A DNA stretch of 50,806 bases from Neobacillus citreus (GCF_018343545.2 NZ_JAGYPE020000045.1:1-50806); one strand, 5' to 3'; shown: positions 16,952 through 24,148, numbered from the stretch's first letter. Notes: generated by a model not told the origin, from the letters alone. A program made the numbers and translations.

Positions 16952-17704
16952 TTAGAACGTCAGACCTCCGCCATCAACTGAAAGTGTTGCACCTGTTATA
17001 AAAGAGGCTTCATCTGATGCTAAAAATAAAACAGCATTTGCTACCTCTTCAGGATTGCCAATTCGGCCAAGGGCATTTGCCTTTGAAATGATCGGCCATT
17101 TCCACTCGCTTTGTCTCCAGTTTTCAATGATTTTAGTATCAATGACACCAGGTGCAATCGCATTTACACGGATATTCTTTTTTCCATATTCAAGTGCGGC
17201 GTTTTTCGTCAAAATCACCACTCCGCCTTTAGATGCATTATAGGCTGACATGTACTTTTGCCCTTTTAATCCCAATAGACTTGCCGTGTTAACAATTGCC
17301 CCTCCGCCTGCTTTAATTAGCTCAGGAACCGCGTACTTAATGCCAAGGAAAACTCCTTTTAAATTAATATCAACGACTTTGTCCCATTCATCTTCTGATA
17401 AATCCGTGCTTTTCACCTCGGAATTGCCAATTCCAGCGTTGTTGAACATGATATTTAAAGAGCCGAACGTATTCGTTGTTGTACTAATCAATTCTTTTAT
17501 TTGGTTGGAGTCTGCAACGTCTGTCTTTACGAAGATTGCTTTTCCTCCTGCGTTTTCTATGATGCTGACCGTTTCCTCACCACCAAGGGAATCAACGTCC
17601 GCTACTGCTACCGCTGCCCCTTCCTGTGCAAATCGGATGGCCACTGCGCGCCCAATCCCGCTTCCTCCGCCGGTTACAATGGCTGTTTTACCTAAAAATC
17701 TCAT
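16952..17704 (-). CDS. Short-chain dehydrogenase/reductase
   Basis: 250 residues, classical SDR: TGGGSGIGRAVAIRF (about 10-24), NNAGIGN, catalytic Ser in NTASLLGLKGQ, the Tyr/Lys pair in SAYNASKGGV, and GATLSVDGGGL at the end. First gene of the SDR-ligase-TetR operon. A strong promoter and the second TetR-type operator lie about 100-160 bp upstream. The substrate is unknown; by context a hydroxyacyl-CoA or long-chain alcohol is plausible. Confidence 0.88.
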   Translation of the reverse strand: MRFLGKTAIVTGGGSGIGRAVAIRFAQEGAAVAVADVDSLGGEETVSIIENAGGKAIFVKTDVADSNQIKELISTTTNTFGSLNIMFNNAGIGNSEVKSTDLSEDEWDKVVDINLKGVFLGIKYAVPELIKAGGGAIVNTASLLGLKGQKYMSAYNASKGGVVILTKNAALEYGKKNIRVNAIAPGVIDTKIIENWRQSEWKWPIISKANALGRIGNPEEVANAVLFLASDEASFITGATLSVDGGGLTF

Positions 17705-17804
17705 AAACTATCAAACCTCACTTTTCTCAAATTTAGATATAGTTAGTTTGAACACGCTTACATTATCATCTTAGATGCCCGCATAAAAATTGTTCGCGAT
17801 TCTT

Positions 17805-17822
17805 ATACTAACCGGTTGGTAT
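17805..17822. promoter_or_regulatory. Probable TetR operator, copy 2
   Basis: The same 18-mer, ATACTAACCGGTTGGTAT, as at 14509-14526. It begins 12 nt downstream of the -10 box of the SDR-ligase-TetR promoter, which would place it over the transcription start, where a repressor would block initiation. Confidence 0.75.
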
Positions 17823-17834
17823 GTAATAACTATA

Positions 17835-17863
17835 ATTATACTATTGGTAAAGTAATAATTCAA
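17835..17863 (-). promoter_or_regulatory. Sigma-A promoter of the SDR-ligase-TetR operon
   Basis: On the minus strand TTGAAT (17858-17863), a 17-bp spacer, and a perfect TATAAT (17835-17840). The operator copy 2 lies just downstream. Confidence 0.75.
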
Positions 17864-17918
17864 ATTCTTTTCTAAATATTCTAATAAATTTTTACAATTT
17901 TCGCACTGAAAATGGAAA

Positions 17919-17943
17919 GAGGCTGTCCCATTTGACAGCCCCT
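17919..17943 (-). terminator. Hairpin downstream of the ribbon-helix-helix gene
   Basis: GAGGCTGTC and GACAGCC(C)CTC form a stem between 17919 and 17943. The T-run on the minus strand is poor (CTTTCCATTTTC), so termination is likely but may be weak. Confidence 0.55.
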
Positions 17944-17948
17944 CCATA

Positions 17949-18143
17949 TTAAAATCTTTTTTGCATTTTTTTCTGTTTGTTCATCACTTCATACGATTTT
18001 TCAATAATATCTGTCAGAACATCACCCTTATAGATTCTACCAAGCTTTAATCCTTGCTGGTAATACTCGACAATCTCATCAAGTTTCGCCGCGGTGTCCT
18101 TCGAAATTCTTACATTCAATTGAATTCTGTCATTTTGCTCCAA
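17949..18143 (-). CDS. Small ribbon-helix-helix-like protein
   Basis: About 64 residues from a TTG at 18143, which has GGGAG 8 nt upstream; a GTG at 18152 would start directly after that site. The N-terminal IQLNVRISKDTAAKLDEIVEYY fits the beta strand plus two-helix layout of ribbon-helix-helix DNA-binding proteins (CopG/Arc-like). The C-terminal tail is basic (NKQKKMQKRF). There is no toxin gene beside it, so it is not an obvious antitoxin. Single gene; regulatory target unknown. Confidence 0.6.
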   Translation of the reverse strand: MEQNDRIQLNVRISKDTAAKLDEIVEYYQQGLKLGRIYKGDVLTDIIEKSYEVMNKQKKMQKRF

Positions 18144-18248
18144 AACAGACACTCCCGTTTCTTATGTTAGCAGTTTGCTAGCATTCTCCTATTCTTTTGT
18201 TATCTAATGCTAATATAGCATATTTCTACAATTTTTTCATTTTTTCTA

Positions 18249-18276
18249 TAAAAAAGAGACTAGTGACCTAGTCCCC
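18249..18276 (-). terminator. Terminator of the HTH regulator gene
   Basis: Stem GACTAG (18258-18263) / CTAGTC (18268-18273), followed on the minus strand by TCTTTTTTATAG. Confidence 0.7.
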
Positions 18277-18277
18277 A

Positions 18278-18814
18278 TTACTCCATTTTCTCCCCAGGTA
18301 TGAAAATATTCGATATTATCCTACTTCTTCTTCCTTTCTCAGGCTTATTTTGTGATATGTTCGCATATACAGCTGTAAGTTGCTTGATAAATTCCCTAAA
18401 TTCTTCATCATTTAAATAAAAAGTCCCTTGCCGAAAGCTTACTCCATCAGCAACTAAATCAATGTTTTCCTGGTTTAAATAGCGCTCAAATTCCCCCATC
18501 AAATTGGCCAAAAATTTGATAAAGAAGCCCATATGTTCGTCCTTAGACATGTTATTCATTTCTTCTGGACTAACTGCCATTCCTGTTTGATGAATGGAAT
18601 AAACCTTCTCAACCGTCCCGCGGATCGGCACTTCTGCAACAACTTGAATCACCTCAGCATCCGCCAATTTTTTGATATTTCGATAAAGAGATGCTTGAGG
18701 AATGTCTGGAAGCAATTCTTTTAATTGCTGCGCCGTCAGCTCTTGGTTAATTAATTGTTGAATGATTCTCATTCTGACCGGGTGTAATATAACATCAACT
18801 TTGGAATCCTTCAT
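18278..18814 (-). CDS. Winged-helix transcriptional regulator (ArsR-like/HTH_20)
   Basis: 178 residues. The N-terminal winged helix has ILHPVRMRIIQQLINQELT and PDIPQASLYRNIKKL, the recognition helix of ArsR/HTH_20-type proteins. The C-terminal 100 residues are helical, with many acidic and aromatic residues, and may dimerise or bind a ligand. No metal-binding Cys cluster is visible. A 24-bp near-perfect palindrome at 18836-18859, just upstream of its start, may be its own operator. The divergent gene is a VanW-like protein. Confidence 0.75.
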   Translation of the reverse strand: MKDSKVDVILHPVRMRIIQQLINQELTAQQLKELLPDIPQASLYRNIKKLADAEVIQVVAEVPIRGTVEKVYSIHQTGMAVSPEEMNNMSKDEHMGFFIKFLANLMGEFERYLNQENIDLVADGVSFRQGTFYLNDEEFREFIKQLTAVYANISQNKPEKGRRSRIISNIFIPGEKME

Positions 18815-18835
18815 AAATAATTACTCCTAAATTTT

Positions 18836-18859
18836 ATTATCATTATCAATAATGATAAT
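18836..18859. promoter_or_regulatory. Palindromic operator-like site
   Basis: Two 11-bp arms, ATTATCATTAT (18836-18846) and ATAATGATAAT (18849-18859), separated by CA. It lies 22 bp upstream of the winged-helix gene and about 127 bp before the VanW start. It fits an autoregulatory operator, but its GATAAT repeats also resemble a Fur-type box. Confidence 0.6.
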
Positions 18860-18985
18860 ATTACATTTTATTAATTTTGTAAACCCTTATTTCCCATTTT
18901 TTTTAATATGCCTGTAAAGAATTCCTTTTTTAGCTACATGAAAGATAAAATTTCAACCCATATTATAATGAGGAGGTTTTGTAAT

Positions 18986-19867
18986 ATGGTATTATCGTGG
19001 GTTCTCGGCTTTTGGCTGGCTGTTCAACCGGTCTCTCAGCTTGATTACTTGACAATAACTAAAGACGGCAGCACCATAACAAAGATTAGCAGAGTGGACT
19101 TTTTCTCACCCTATACAGATTTACCAATCATTAATACTAAAAAATATAACCAATTTTTAGATCAATTGGATAAAAAAGTTTCCGTCCAGCCTGAAAATGC
19201 AAGCTTTGACCATAATGGAAATATCATACCTGAAAAGGCAGGCTTTCAAATCCATCGCCAAGCCTTCACGGAGCGGTTTTATTCTTATTTTTATAACAAT
19301 ACTCCGAACAGCATGGAAATTCCGATGCTCACCGTTTATCCAAAGGTAGACAGTGAGCTTCTAAATGAGATTAGTACTGTAAGAATTGGCCGTTACGTGA
19401 CTTCATTTAATTCGTTTAATAAAAACCGAACCACAAATATTAAATTAGCAGCCGATGCTATTAATAATTATGTTGTCTTTCCAGGTGAGACGTTTTCGTT
19501 TAACAAGGTGGTCGGAAAACGGACAAAAGCCAAGGGCTACTTAACGGCAAAGGTAATTGTAAGAGGCGAATATTCAGAAGATATTGGTGGCGGAATTTGC
19601 CAAGTTTCCTCGACCCTTTTTAATGCCGTCGATAACGCTGGACTTGAGATTGTTGAGCGATTTTCCCACAGTCGTAAAGTTCCATATATCCCTCCAGGCA
19701 GAGATGCTACGGTCAGTTGGTATGGACCTGATTTTGTTTTTAAAAACAAATACAGCCAGCCTGTTTTAATCCGAGCTAGAACACTTGGCGGTTTGCTGAT
19801 TATAAAGGTTTTCACTTCCGAAACAAGCAATTACATACCAAGAAAAATTCCAAATCCCCGCTATTAA
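18986..19867 (+). CDS. VanW-family secreted protein
   Basis: 293 residues from ATG 18986, which has AGGAGG at 18971-18976; a frame from 18908 lacks such a site. Residues 1-20 are hydrophobic (VLSWVLGFWLAVQPV), a signal peptide or anchor. The C-terminal VanW domain (about 165-285) shows GETFSFNKVVGKRT, YSEDIGGGICQVSSTLFNA and IPPGRDATVSWYGPDF. VanW proteins occur near glycopeptide-resistance genes and in many spore formers, where their role is unclear; cell-wall or spore-envelope work is suspected. No van genes are near. Confidence 0.85.
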   Translation: MVLSWVLGFWLAVQPVSQLDYLTITKDGSTITKISRVDFFSPYTDLPIINTKKYNQFLDQLDKKVSVQPENASFDHNGNIIPEKAGFQIHRQAFTERFYSYFYNNTPNSMEIPMLTVYPKVDSELLNEISTVRIGRYVTSFNSFNKNRTTNIKLAADAINNYVVFPGETFSFNKVVGKRTKAKGYLTAKVIVRGEYSEDIGGGICQVSSTLFNAVDNAGLEIVERFSHSRKVPYIPPGRDATVSWYGPDFVFKNKYSQPVLIRARTLGGLLIIKVFTSETSNYIPRKIPNPRY

Positions 19868-19900
19868 AAAGAGGCTGACATTTTAGACAGCCTCTTCGTT
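19865..19900. terminator. Bidirectional terminator
   Basis: Stem AAGAGGCTG/CAGCCTCTT (around 19869-19896) with A-rich and T-rich flanks. It ends the VanW gene and the converging 19907 gene. Confidence 0.7.
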
Positions 19901-19906
19901 TGCATA

Positions 19907-20272
19907 TTAGTGCCGTTCATTATTTAAGGCACTCTTTAATAACTCTTCAGAGAACTCAGTTAAAGCTGCATTATCCATCCTATCGAGGTTCATATTTGGC
20001 ACCAGATTTTTCACGGCATTATTCATACCTTCGAGATTCATATTTGGTGCCATGTTTTTAACTGCATTATTCATTCCTGTGAAATTCATATTTGGTGCCA
20101 TGTTTTTTACCGCAGCTTTGAAAGGAAGCCCGAGATTGTTTCGTTTTCCTCTAGTTACCCCATAAACAACTGCACTTACACCGAGTCCTAAAAGAGATGC
20201 CCACATGGCTCCATTACTCCTTCTTTTCGGCCTAAACATATTTAAAAACGGCATTCTGCTTAGATTTCTCAT
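19907..20272 (-). CDS. Hypothetical membrane protein with three 16-residue repeats
   Basis: 121 residues from ATG 20272, with AAGGGGTG upstream. A basic N-terminus (about residues 1-20) is followed by one hydrophobic helix (GAMWASLLGLGVSAVVYGV), then three imperfect repeats of the pattern NAVKNMAPNMNLEGMN, and an acidic helical tail. I recognise no family. Small single-pass proteins of this kind occur in Bacillus genomes without known function. The repeats are rich in Asn and Met and lack Cys or charged catalytic residues. Confidence 0.6.
   Translation of the reverse strand: MRNLSRMPFLNMFRPKRRSNGAMWASLLGLGVSAVVYGVTRGKRNNLGLPFKAAVKNMAPNMNFTGMNNAVKNMAPNMNLEGMNNAVKNLVPNMNLDRMDNAALTEFSEELLKSALNNERH
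19973..20116 (-). repeat. Three tandem 48-bp coding repeats
   Basis: Three copies of a 48-bp unit, each encoding 16 residues (AAVKNMAPNMNFTGMN, NAVKNMAPNMNLEGMN, NAVKNLVPNMNLDRMD). Copies 1 and 2 are almost identical; copy 3 has diverged. The repeat keeps the reading frame, so unit gain or loss would alter only protein length. Confidence 0.85.
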
Positions 20273-20378
20273 GCTATGCACCCCTTAACGCTAAATGTGA
20301 AGAATGTCTTACACCCTCCCATTTGCTTAATTTGTACAGTTTTTAAAGGAGTATGAGAAGGAATCCATAGATAATTTG

Positions 20379-20951
20379 TTATTTCTCGGAAGAATCCTGA
20401 CTATATCTCGAATAAAGCGTTTCCTTGGACAAAAATAAATACGTTAGATGATACTTTTGAAAATTTCTTAAAGAGGAATTGGAGAGAACATAAATGGGCA
20501 ACTGTCCAAGCTTCTTAAAAAAGCGGTAAATGCGGCTTTTCGGTCTAAAACATTCAAATCCTAGAGCTTTAACACCGCGGTCGAGAGATGTAATGCCAAT
20601 TATTCCTATTATTTTTTTCTCATCGGGATGTTCCTTGAGATAACTTGCTAGTGCCGGCATGGAATGTAAAACAAGCCTATACGTAAGTTTTGCTCTTTTT
20701 AAATCGTTTTTAATCTTGCCTATTTCCGCAATTATACGGACATTATGTAAATGAATTTTTAACAGCAGATCATTTTTATCAATTTTTGTCCCGTCAGAGA
20801 GAATATATTTTTTTCCCTTATATTTAGTTAACCTAACCCTGAATACAGAAGGTTTATTATTCACATCCCCTATATAATGTAATCGGGAGAAAAGATAAAA
20901 AAGTGGATCAAATAATTTCCAAATCCATAATAATGTGCTGCGTATTCCCAT
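20379..20951 (-). CDS. YkoP-like hypothetical protein
   Basis: 190 residues. It starts with a basic, hydrophobic segment (about 3-22, LLWIWKLFDPLFYLFSRL), then a mixed domain with KYILSDGTKIDKNDLLLKIHLHN and IIGIIGITSLDRGVKALGFE. The sequence recalls the YkoP-like domain family of Bacillus, whose members are sometimes near or fused to polysaccharide deacetylases. Function unknown. A GAAGGGAT site precedes ATG 20951. It is a single gene between the repeat protein and a divergent methyltransferase. Confidence 0.5.
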   Translation of the reverse strand: MGIRSTLLWIWKLFDPLFYLFSRLHYIGDVNNKPSVFRVRLTKYKGKKYILSDGTKIDKNDLLLKIHLHNVRIIAEIGKIKNDLKRAKLTYRLVLHSMPALASYLKEHPDEKKIIGIIGITSLDRGVKALGFECFRPKSRIYRFFKKLGQLPIYVLSNSSLRNFQKYHLTYLFLSKETLYSRYSQDSSEK

Positions 20952-21070
20952 ATCCCTTCACTCCATTCCTTACCCTGGCTCATGTTTATATTTTATAAAT
21001 AACCTGTGAAAAGAGAACCTATTATAGCCCTTTTTCATAAGATGCAAAAAAGAAATAGGGTGGTGTGTCT

Positions 21071-21781
21071 ATGGGAGGCCTAACGTACATTGATTTCCTT
21101 GCCAAGTTTGGCATTGGTGGTGCCCATCCCGGAGGATTTGGATTAACAAAAAATATGCTTTTGCAAGAAAAAATTACACAGAATTCTTATATATTAGATG
21201 CAGGATGCGGAACTGGACAGACATCTGCCTATTTGTATGAGCAATACAAGGCTAACGTATTTGGATTGGAACTTAACCCTATTATGATTGAAAAAGCTCA
21301 GAACCGTTTCCAAAACAGACAGCTTCCCATTCAATTAGTTCAAGGTTCTATAGAACAAATTCCATTTAAAGATGAAACCTTTGATTTTGTCCTTTCAGAG
21401 TCTGTTTTAGCCTTTGTTAATAAACCAAAGGCCTTAAAGGAGCTGTTTAGGGTATTAAAAAAAGGCGGCCGTTTTCTGGCTAATGAGATGACCATAAACA
21501 AAAAGCTTACTGCCCAGGAAGAAATAGAAATTAAAGAGTTTTACGCAGTCGATTCCCTGCTCCTAGAGGAGGATTGGAGAAAGCTTTTAAAAGAAACCGG
21601 CTTTCACGATACTAAGCTAAGTGTGCATCCCCTTGATTTCGTTAATGGCAATACAGGACAGGAATTTAATTTCTCCGCAAATTTTGAGCCCGAGCTTTTT
21701 GGTATTCTAAATCAGCACGGAAACATTCTCGTTAAGTACCATGATATCTTGAGCCACCGAATTATTACTTGTACGAAGTAA
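21071..21781 (+). CDS. Class I SAM-dependent methyltransferase
   Basis: 236 residues with the SAM-binding motif I ILDAGCGTGQTSAYL (about 42-56), motif II FGLELNPIMI, an IPFKDETFDFVLSES motif and the post-motif block LFRVLKKGGRFLANEM. It is a UbiE/ERG6-like Methyltransf_11 domain; the substrate cannot be inferred. The ATG at 21071 has AGGGTGGTG upstream. It stands alone and is followed by a strong terminator. Confidence 0.85.
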   Translation: MGGLTYIDFLAKFGIGGAHPGGFGLTKNMLLQEKITQNSYILDAGCGTGQTSAYLYEQYKANVFGLELNPIMIEKAQNRFQNRQLPIQLVQGSIEQIPFKDETFDFVLSESVLAFVNKPKALKELFRVLKKGGRFLANEMTINKKLTAQEEIEIKEFYAVDSLLLEEDWRKLLKETGFHDTKLSVHPLDFVNGNTGQEFNFSANFEPELFGILNQHGNILVKYHDILSHRIITCTK

Positions 21782-21782
21782 T

Positions 21783-21835
21783 AAAGAAAACAGCCCTTAA
21801 ATTCAAAATTGAATGAAGGGCTTGTTTTCTTTTTA
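21783..21835 (+). terminator. Terminator of the methyltransferase gene
   Basis: A long stem, AAAGAAAACAGCCCTT with AAGGGCTTGTTTTCTTT (one bulge), around an inner ATTCAA/TTGAAT hairpin, ending in T-rich sequence. Confidence 0.8.
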
Positions 21836-21929
21836 TTAAAAATGGGACAAGATTTGGTTGTTTGCCCTTACAGAAATAGGACTTCCCTCATATTTTATAG
21901 CAAGTACAGGTGATTGGAGGAATTATCGA

Positions 21930-22178
21930 GTGCAATTGAGTTATGAACAAGCGCGTCGGTTGGAAGGTCAAATGATTCGTTTTAAAAATAAAAAGGGCGA
22001 ATGGTCAATTGGAAAAGTTAGCAAGGTAAGAAAAGATGGACTTGAGATTGAGGAATTATCTAACTCTTCAGACTCAGGTGAAGGCTATGGCTTCCCTTTC
22101 TTTGGACCTCCGTTTTTTAGACCGCCAATCTTCTTCCCATTTGTTGGGTTCGGCATCGGTTTTCCATTATTCTTTTAA
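21930..22178 (+). CDS. Small hypothetical protein with Phe/Pro/Gly-rich tail
   Basis: 82 residues from GTG 21930, with GGAGG at 21916-21920; a longer frame from 21858 lacks a ribosome site. Residues 1-50 form a small charged domain (YEQARRLEGQMIRFKNKKGEWS, then IGKVSKVRKDGLEIEEL), like a short barrel that could bind a ligand or nucleic acid. Residues 56-82 are almost only Phe, Pro, Gly and Ile (GPPFFRPPIFFPF). Similar tails occur on small Bacillus proteins of unknown role, some found in spore coats. A strong terminator follows. Confidence 0.6.
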   Translation: MQLSYEQARRLEGQMIRFKNKKGEWSIGKVSKVRKDGLEIEELSNSSDSGEGYGFPFFGPPFFRPPIFFPFVGFGIGFPLFF

Positions 22179-22179
22179 T

Positions 22180-22209
22180 GCAAGTACGACATGTACTTGC
22201 TTTTTTTTC
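22180..22209 (+). terminator. Rho-independent terminator
   Basis: Stem GCAAGTAC (22180-22187) / GTACTTGC (22193-22200), followed by eight T residues. Confidence 0.9.
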
Positions 22210-22302
22210 TTGATTTCACCAAAAATAATTTCCAGACCCCGTTATAGTGAATATTATTAGCCTTTCGATGAAAAATAAGGGCGTGAAAGGATGGGTGAAA
22301 TC

Positions 22303-22554
22303 ATGGATAAAACCTTAGGATATCTTCGCGAAATTTTATCTAATTATACTGATAACCATACAGATGGCAAACAAGTATATCAAAAGCTCGTAAAAGGGCA
22401 TTATCATTCTGAAGGGGATTTTGTCCGGGATTTGAGCAGTAAAGAAATGGACTTTTTAAATAAAATCCTGCCTGATGAAATTAAATATGCCCGTGAGGAA
22501 CAAGATGAGAAGAGAGCTTACCAACTGAACGAAGTTTATGAACTATTACTATAA
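22303..22554 (+). CDS. csgA: CsgA-like sporulation protein
   Basis: 83 residues, acidic and helical: DKTLGYLREILSNYTD at the start, KEMDFLNKILPDEIKYA in the middle and RAYQLNEVYELLL at the end. This resembles B. subtilis CsgA (82 residues), a sigma-G-dependent small spore protein of unclear role; the match is from memory. ATG 22303 fits that family better than ATG 22291, which directly abuts GAAAGG. A sigma-G-like pair, TGAATA (22248) and AAAAATA (22271), lies upstream but is a weak match. Confidence 0.6.
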   Translation: MDKTLGYLREILSNYTDNHTDGKQVYQKLVKGHYHSEGDFVRDLSSKEMDFLNKILPDEIKYAREEQDEKRAYQLNEVYELLL

Positions 22555-22560
22555 GCAAGT

Positions 22561-22592
22561 AAAGATGGCAGAGTTATCTGCCATCTTTTTTG
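22561..22592 (+). terminator. Terminator of the csgA-like gene
   Basis: Stem AAAGATGGCAG (22561-22571) / CTGCCATCTTT (22578-22588), followed by TTTT. The 210 bp beyond it, up to the next gene, hold no feature I can support. Confidence 0.9.
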
Positions 22593-22798
22593 AAAATATT
22601 GCTTTTTTTGCACTCTTTATTTCCTAGGTAAGCGCATAGTGCGACAAAACATGCAGTTACTTTAGATTCATTTTTATCATAAATCGACAATTAATTTTCA
22701 GAATTTACAATTTGTTCGCGTCGCTTTCTTGGTATTGAGACCAGAAACGACAAATTACCTTTTTCGGCAATAAACTAGAATTTCCATCATTTTTCTTA

Positions 22799-23725
22799 TT
22801 AATGGATATCTCTTTTTTTGAATCTTCCGCCCCTTACTTCGGCAATATCTGCAACAGCTAAAAAGGCATTATCATCATAATCGGTGACGATTTCCTTCAA
22901 TTTCGCTTCCTCAAGACGATTGATGACGCAAAAAATCACTTTTTTGTCATCTCCGGAAAAAGCCCCTTCTCCATTTAGATATGTGACACCACGTCCAAGT
23001 CGATGCAGAATGGCATCGCCTATTTGTCTGGCATTGTCACTGATAATCCAAACTGATTTGGATTCATCAAGGCCGGTAATCGTAATATCAATCGTTTTGT
23101 AGGCAACAAAATAGGCTATTAAAGAATACATAGCGCGATCCCATGTAAAAACAAAGCCTGCACTTCCAAGAATAAAGAGGTTAAAGAACATAATAATCTC
23201 CCCGACCGAAAACGGGAGTTTATTATTAAAAAGAATGGCTAATATCTCTGTACCATCTAAAGATCCTCCATAACGAATAACTATACCGACCCCTATTCCG
23301 AGGACAACTCCCCCAAATATGGTCGCAAGGAGAATATCTTGTGTAAAGGCTGGAACTGGATGGAGTAATGTAGTAGCGATGGAAAGAATGATAATACCAT
23401 ATAGTGTAGAGAGAGCAAACGTTTTTCCGATTTGTTTATAGCCGATAAAGAAAAAAGGGATATTTAGAATAAAAAGGAATATTCCCAAATTCCAGCCTGT
23501 TAGATATGATAGCATAATGGAAATTCCGGTAATTCCGCCATCAATAACATTATTCGGAACGAGAAAGATCTCTAGTCCGACCCCCATTAGGGTGGCACCA
23601 AGGGTGATTAATAAAATCCTTTGGAGAATTTTCTTTTTTGTCAATTTTCGGTGGTGGATTTTTTCTAGTTCTGCAGCAAGTGTTTCCTGCTGCTCCTTTA
23701 GGTTAAGATCTTGAATTCCTGTCAT
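22799..23725 (-). CDS. YitT-family membrane protein with DUF2179 domain
   Basis: 308 residues. A charged N-terminal helix (about 7-35) precedes five or six TM helices: ILLITLGATLMGVGLEIFLVPNNVIDGGITGIS, then GIGVGIVIRYGGSLDGTEILA in the central GG-D motif. The C-terminal 90 residues form the cytoplasmic DUF2179 domain, with SVWIISDNARQIGDAILHRLGRGVTYLNGEGAFSG. Function of the family unknown. Longer at the N-terminus than the copies at 5098 and 28779. Single minus-strand gene. Confidence 0.85.
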   Translation of the reverse strand: MTGIQDLNLKEQQETLAAELEKIHHRKLTKKKILQRILLITLGATLMGVGLEIFLVPNNVIDGGITGISIMLSYLTGWNLGIFLFILNIPFFFIGYKQIGKTFALSTLYGIIILSIATTLLHPVPAFTQDILLATIFGGVVLGIGVGIVIRYGGSLDGTEILAILFNNKLPFSVGEIIMFFNLFILGSAGFVFTWDRAMYSLIAYFVAYKTIDITITGLDESKSVWIISDNARQIGDAILHRLGRGVTYLNGEGAFSGDDKKVIFCVINRLEEAKLKEIVTDYDDNAFLAVADIAEVRGGRFKKRDIH

Positions 23726-23811
23726 TATCCTGCCCCTTTCATTTTAATTCCTATAAATAGAATACCGAATAATGGCGCCTATGTATAATACTATGCATCT
23801 TTATTCACAAA

Positions 23812-23853
23812 TAAAAAAAAGAGCTGCTTTATTTTTAAAGCAGCTCCTTTTTT
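23812..23853. terminator. Bidirectional terminator
   Basis: Stem GAGCTGCTTT (23821-23830) / AAAGCAGCTC (23837-23846), flanked by A-rich and T-rich tracts. It isolates the YitT gene from the 23879 locus. Confidence 0.75.
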
Positions 23854-23856
23854 AAT

Positions 23857-24147
23857 TAACAACTTAGGAGACCCAACCATGAAATCAGCCAATTACTTTT
23901 TTAATTTTCATTTCCAATTAGCTTTTTTATATCTAACTGGAAACTATGAAAAATTAGCCGATTTTGTGTTTGTTCCGTTGAAGGAATTAATTCACATGTT
24001 AAATGGTATTCAAATCCCTTTTAAAACAAACATCATTTTCGGTATTGGACCGATGACTCTTTATTCCGTTTTTGCTGGAATAGTTTTACCTTACTACTTC
24101 GTTCACAAACGGAACGAACACGTATGGTTGAGCCTCCTAAGTTGTTA
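23857..24147. repeat. 24-position inverted repeat bracketing a small gene
   Basis: Arm 1 is 23857-23880 (TAACAACTTAGGAG then ACC then CAACCAT). Arm 2 is 24124-24147 (ATGGTTG, AGC, CTCCTAAGTTGTTA). 22 of 24 positions pair. Arm 1 contains the ribosome site AGGAG and touches the start codon of the enclosed gene; arm 2 covers its last codons and stop. It may be an mRNA fold-back or the terminal repeats of a small mobile element. I see no target-site duplication. Confidence 0.8.
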
Positions 24148-24148
24148 G
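23879..24148 (+). CDS. Hypothetical 89-residue hydrophobic protein inside an inverted repeat
   Basis: ATG 23879 has AGGAG at 23866-23870, a good 8-nt spacing. The protein is rich in Phe, Leu and Tyr: residues 1-20 include NYFFNFHFQLAFLYL, and residues 52-75 form a likely TM helix (FGIGPMTLYSVFAGIVLPYYFV), followed by a basic HKRNEH and the short tail SLLSC. I recognise no family. Both ends of the reading frame fall in the inverted repeat, so the mRNA 3' end can pair with the ribosome site. It may be a small regulated membrane peptide, or a chance frame in a non-coding element. Confidence 0.4.
   Translation: MKSANYFFNFHFQLAFLYLTGNYEKLADFVFVPLKELIHMLNGIQIPFKTNIIFGIGPMTLYSVFAGIVLPYYFVHKRNEHVWLSLLSC

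Noticed and set aside
17949..18143. Toxin-antitoxin pair
   Set aside because: The ribbon-helix-helix-like protein has no adjacent small toxin gene.
18986..19867. Vancomycin resistance cluster
   Set aside because: VanW-like proteins are common in spore formers and no vanA/H/X/S/R genes are near.
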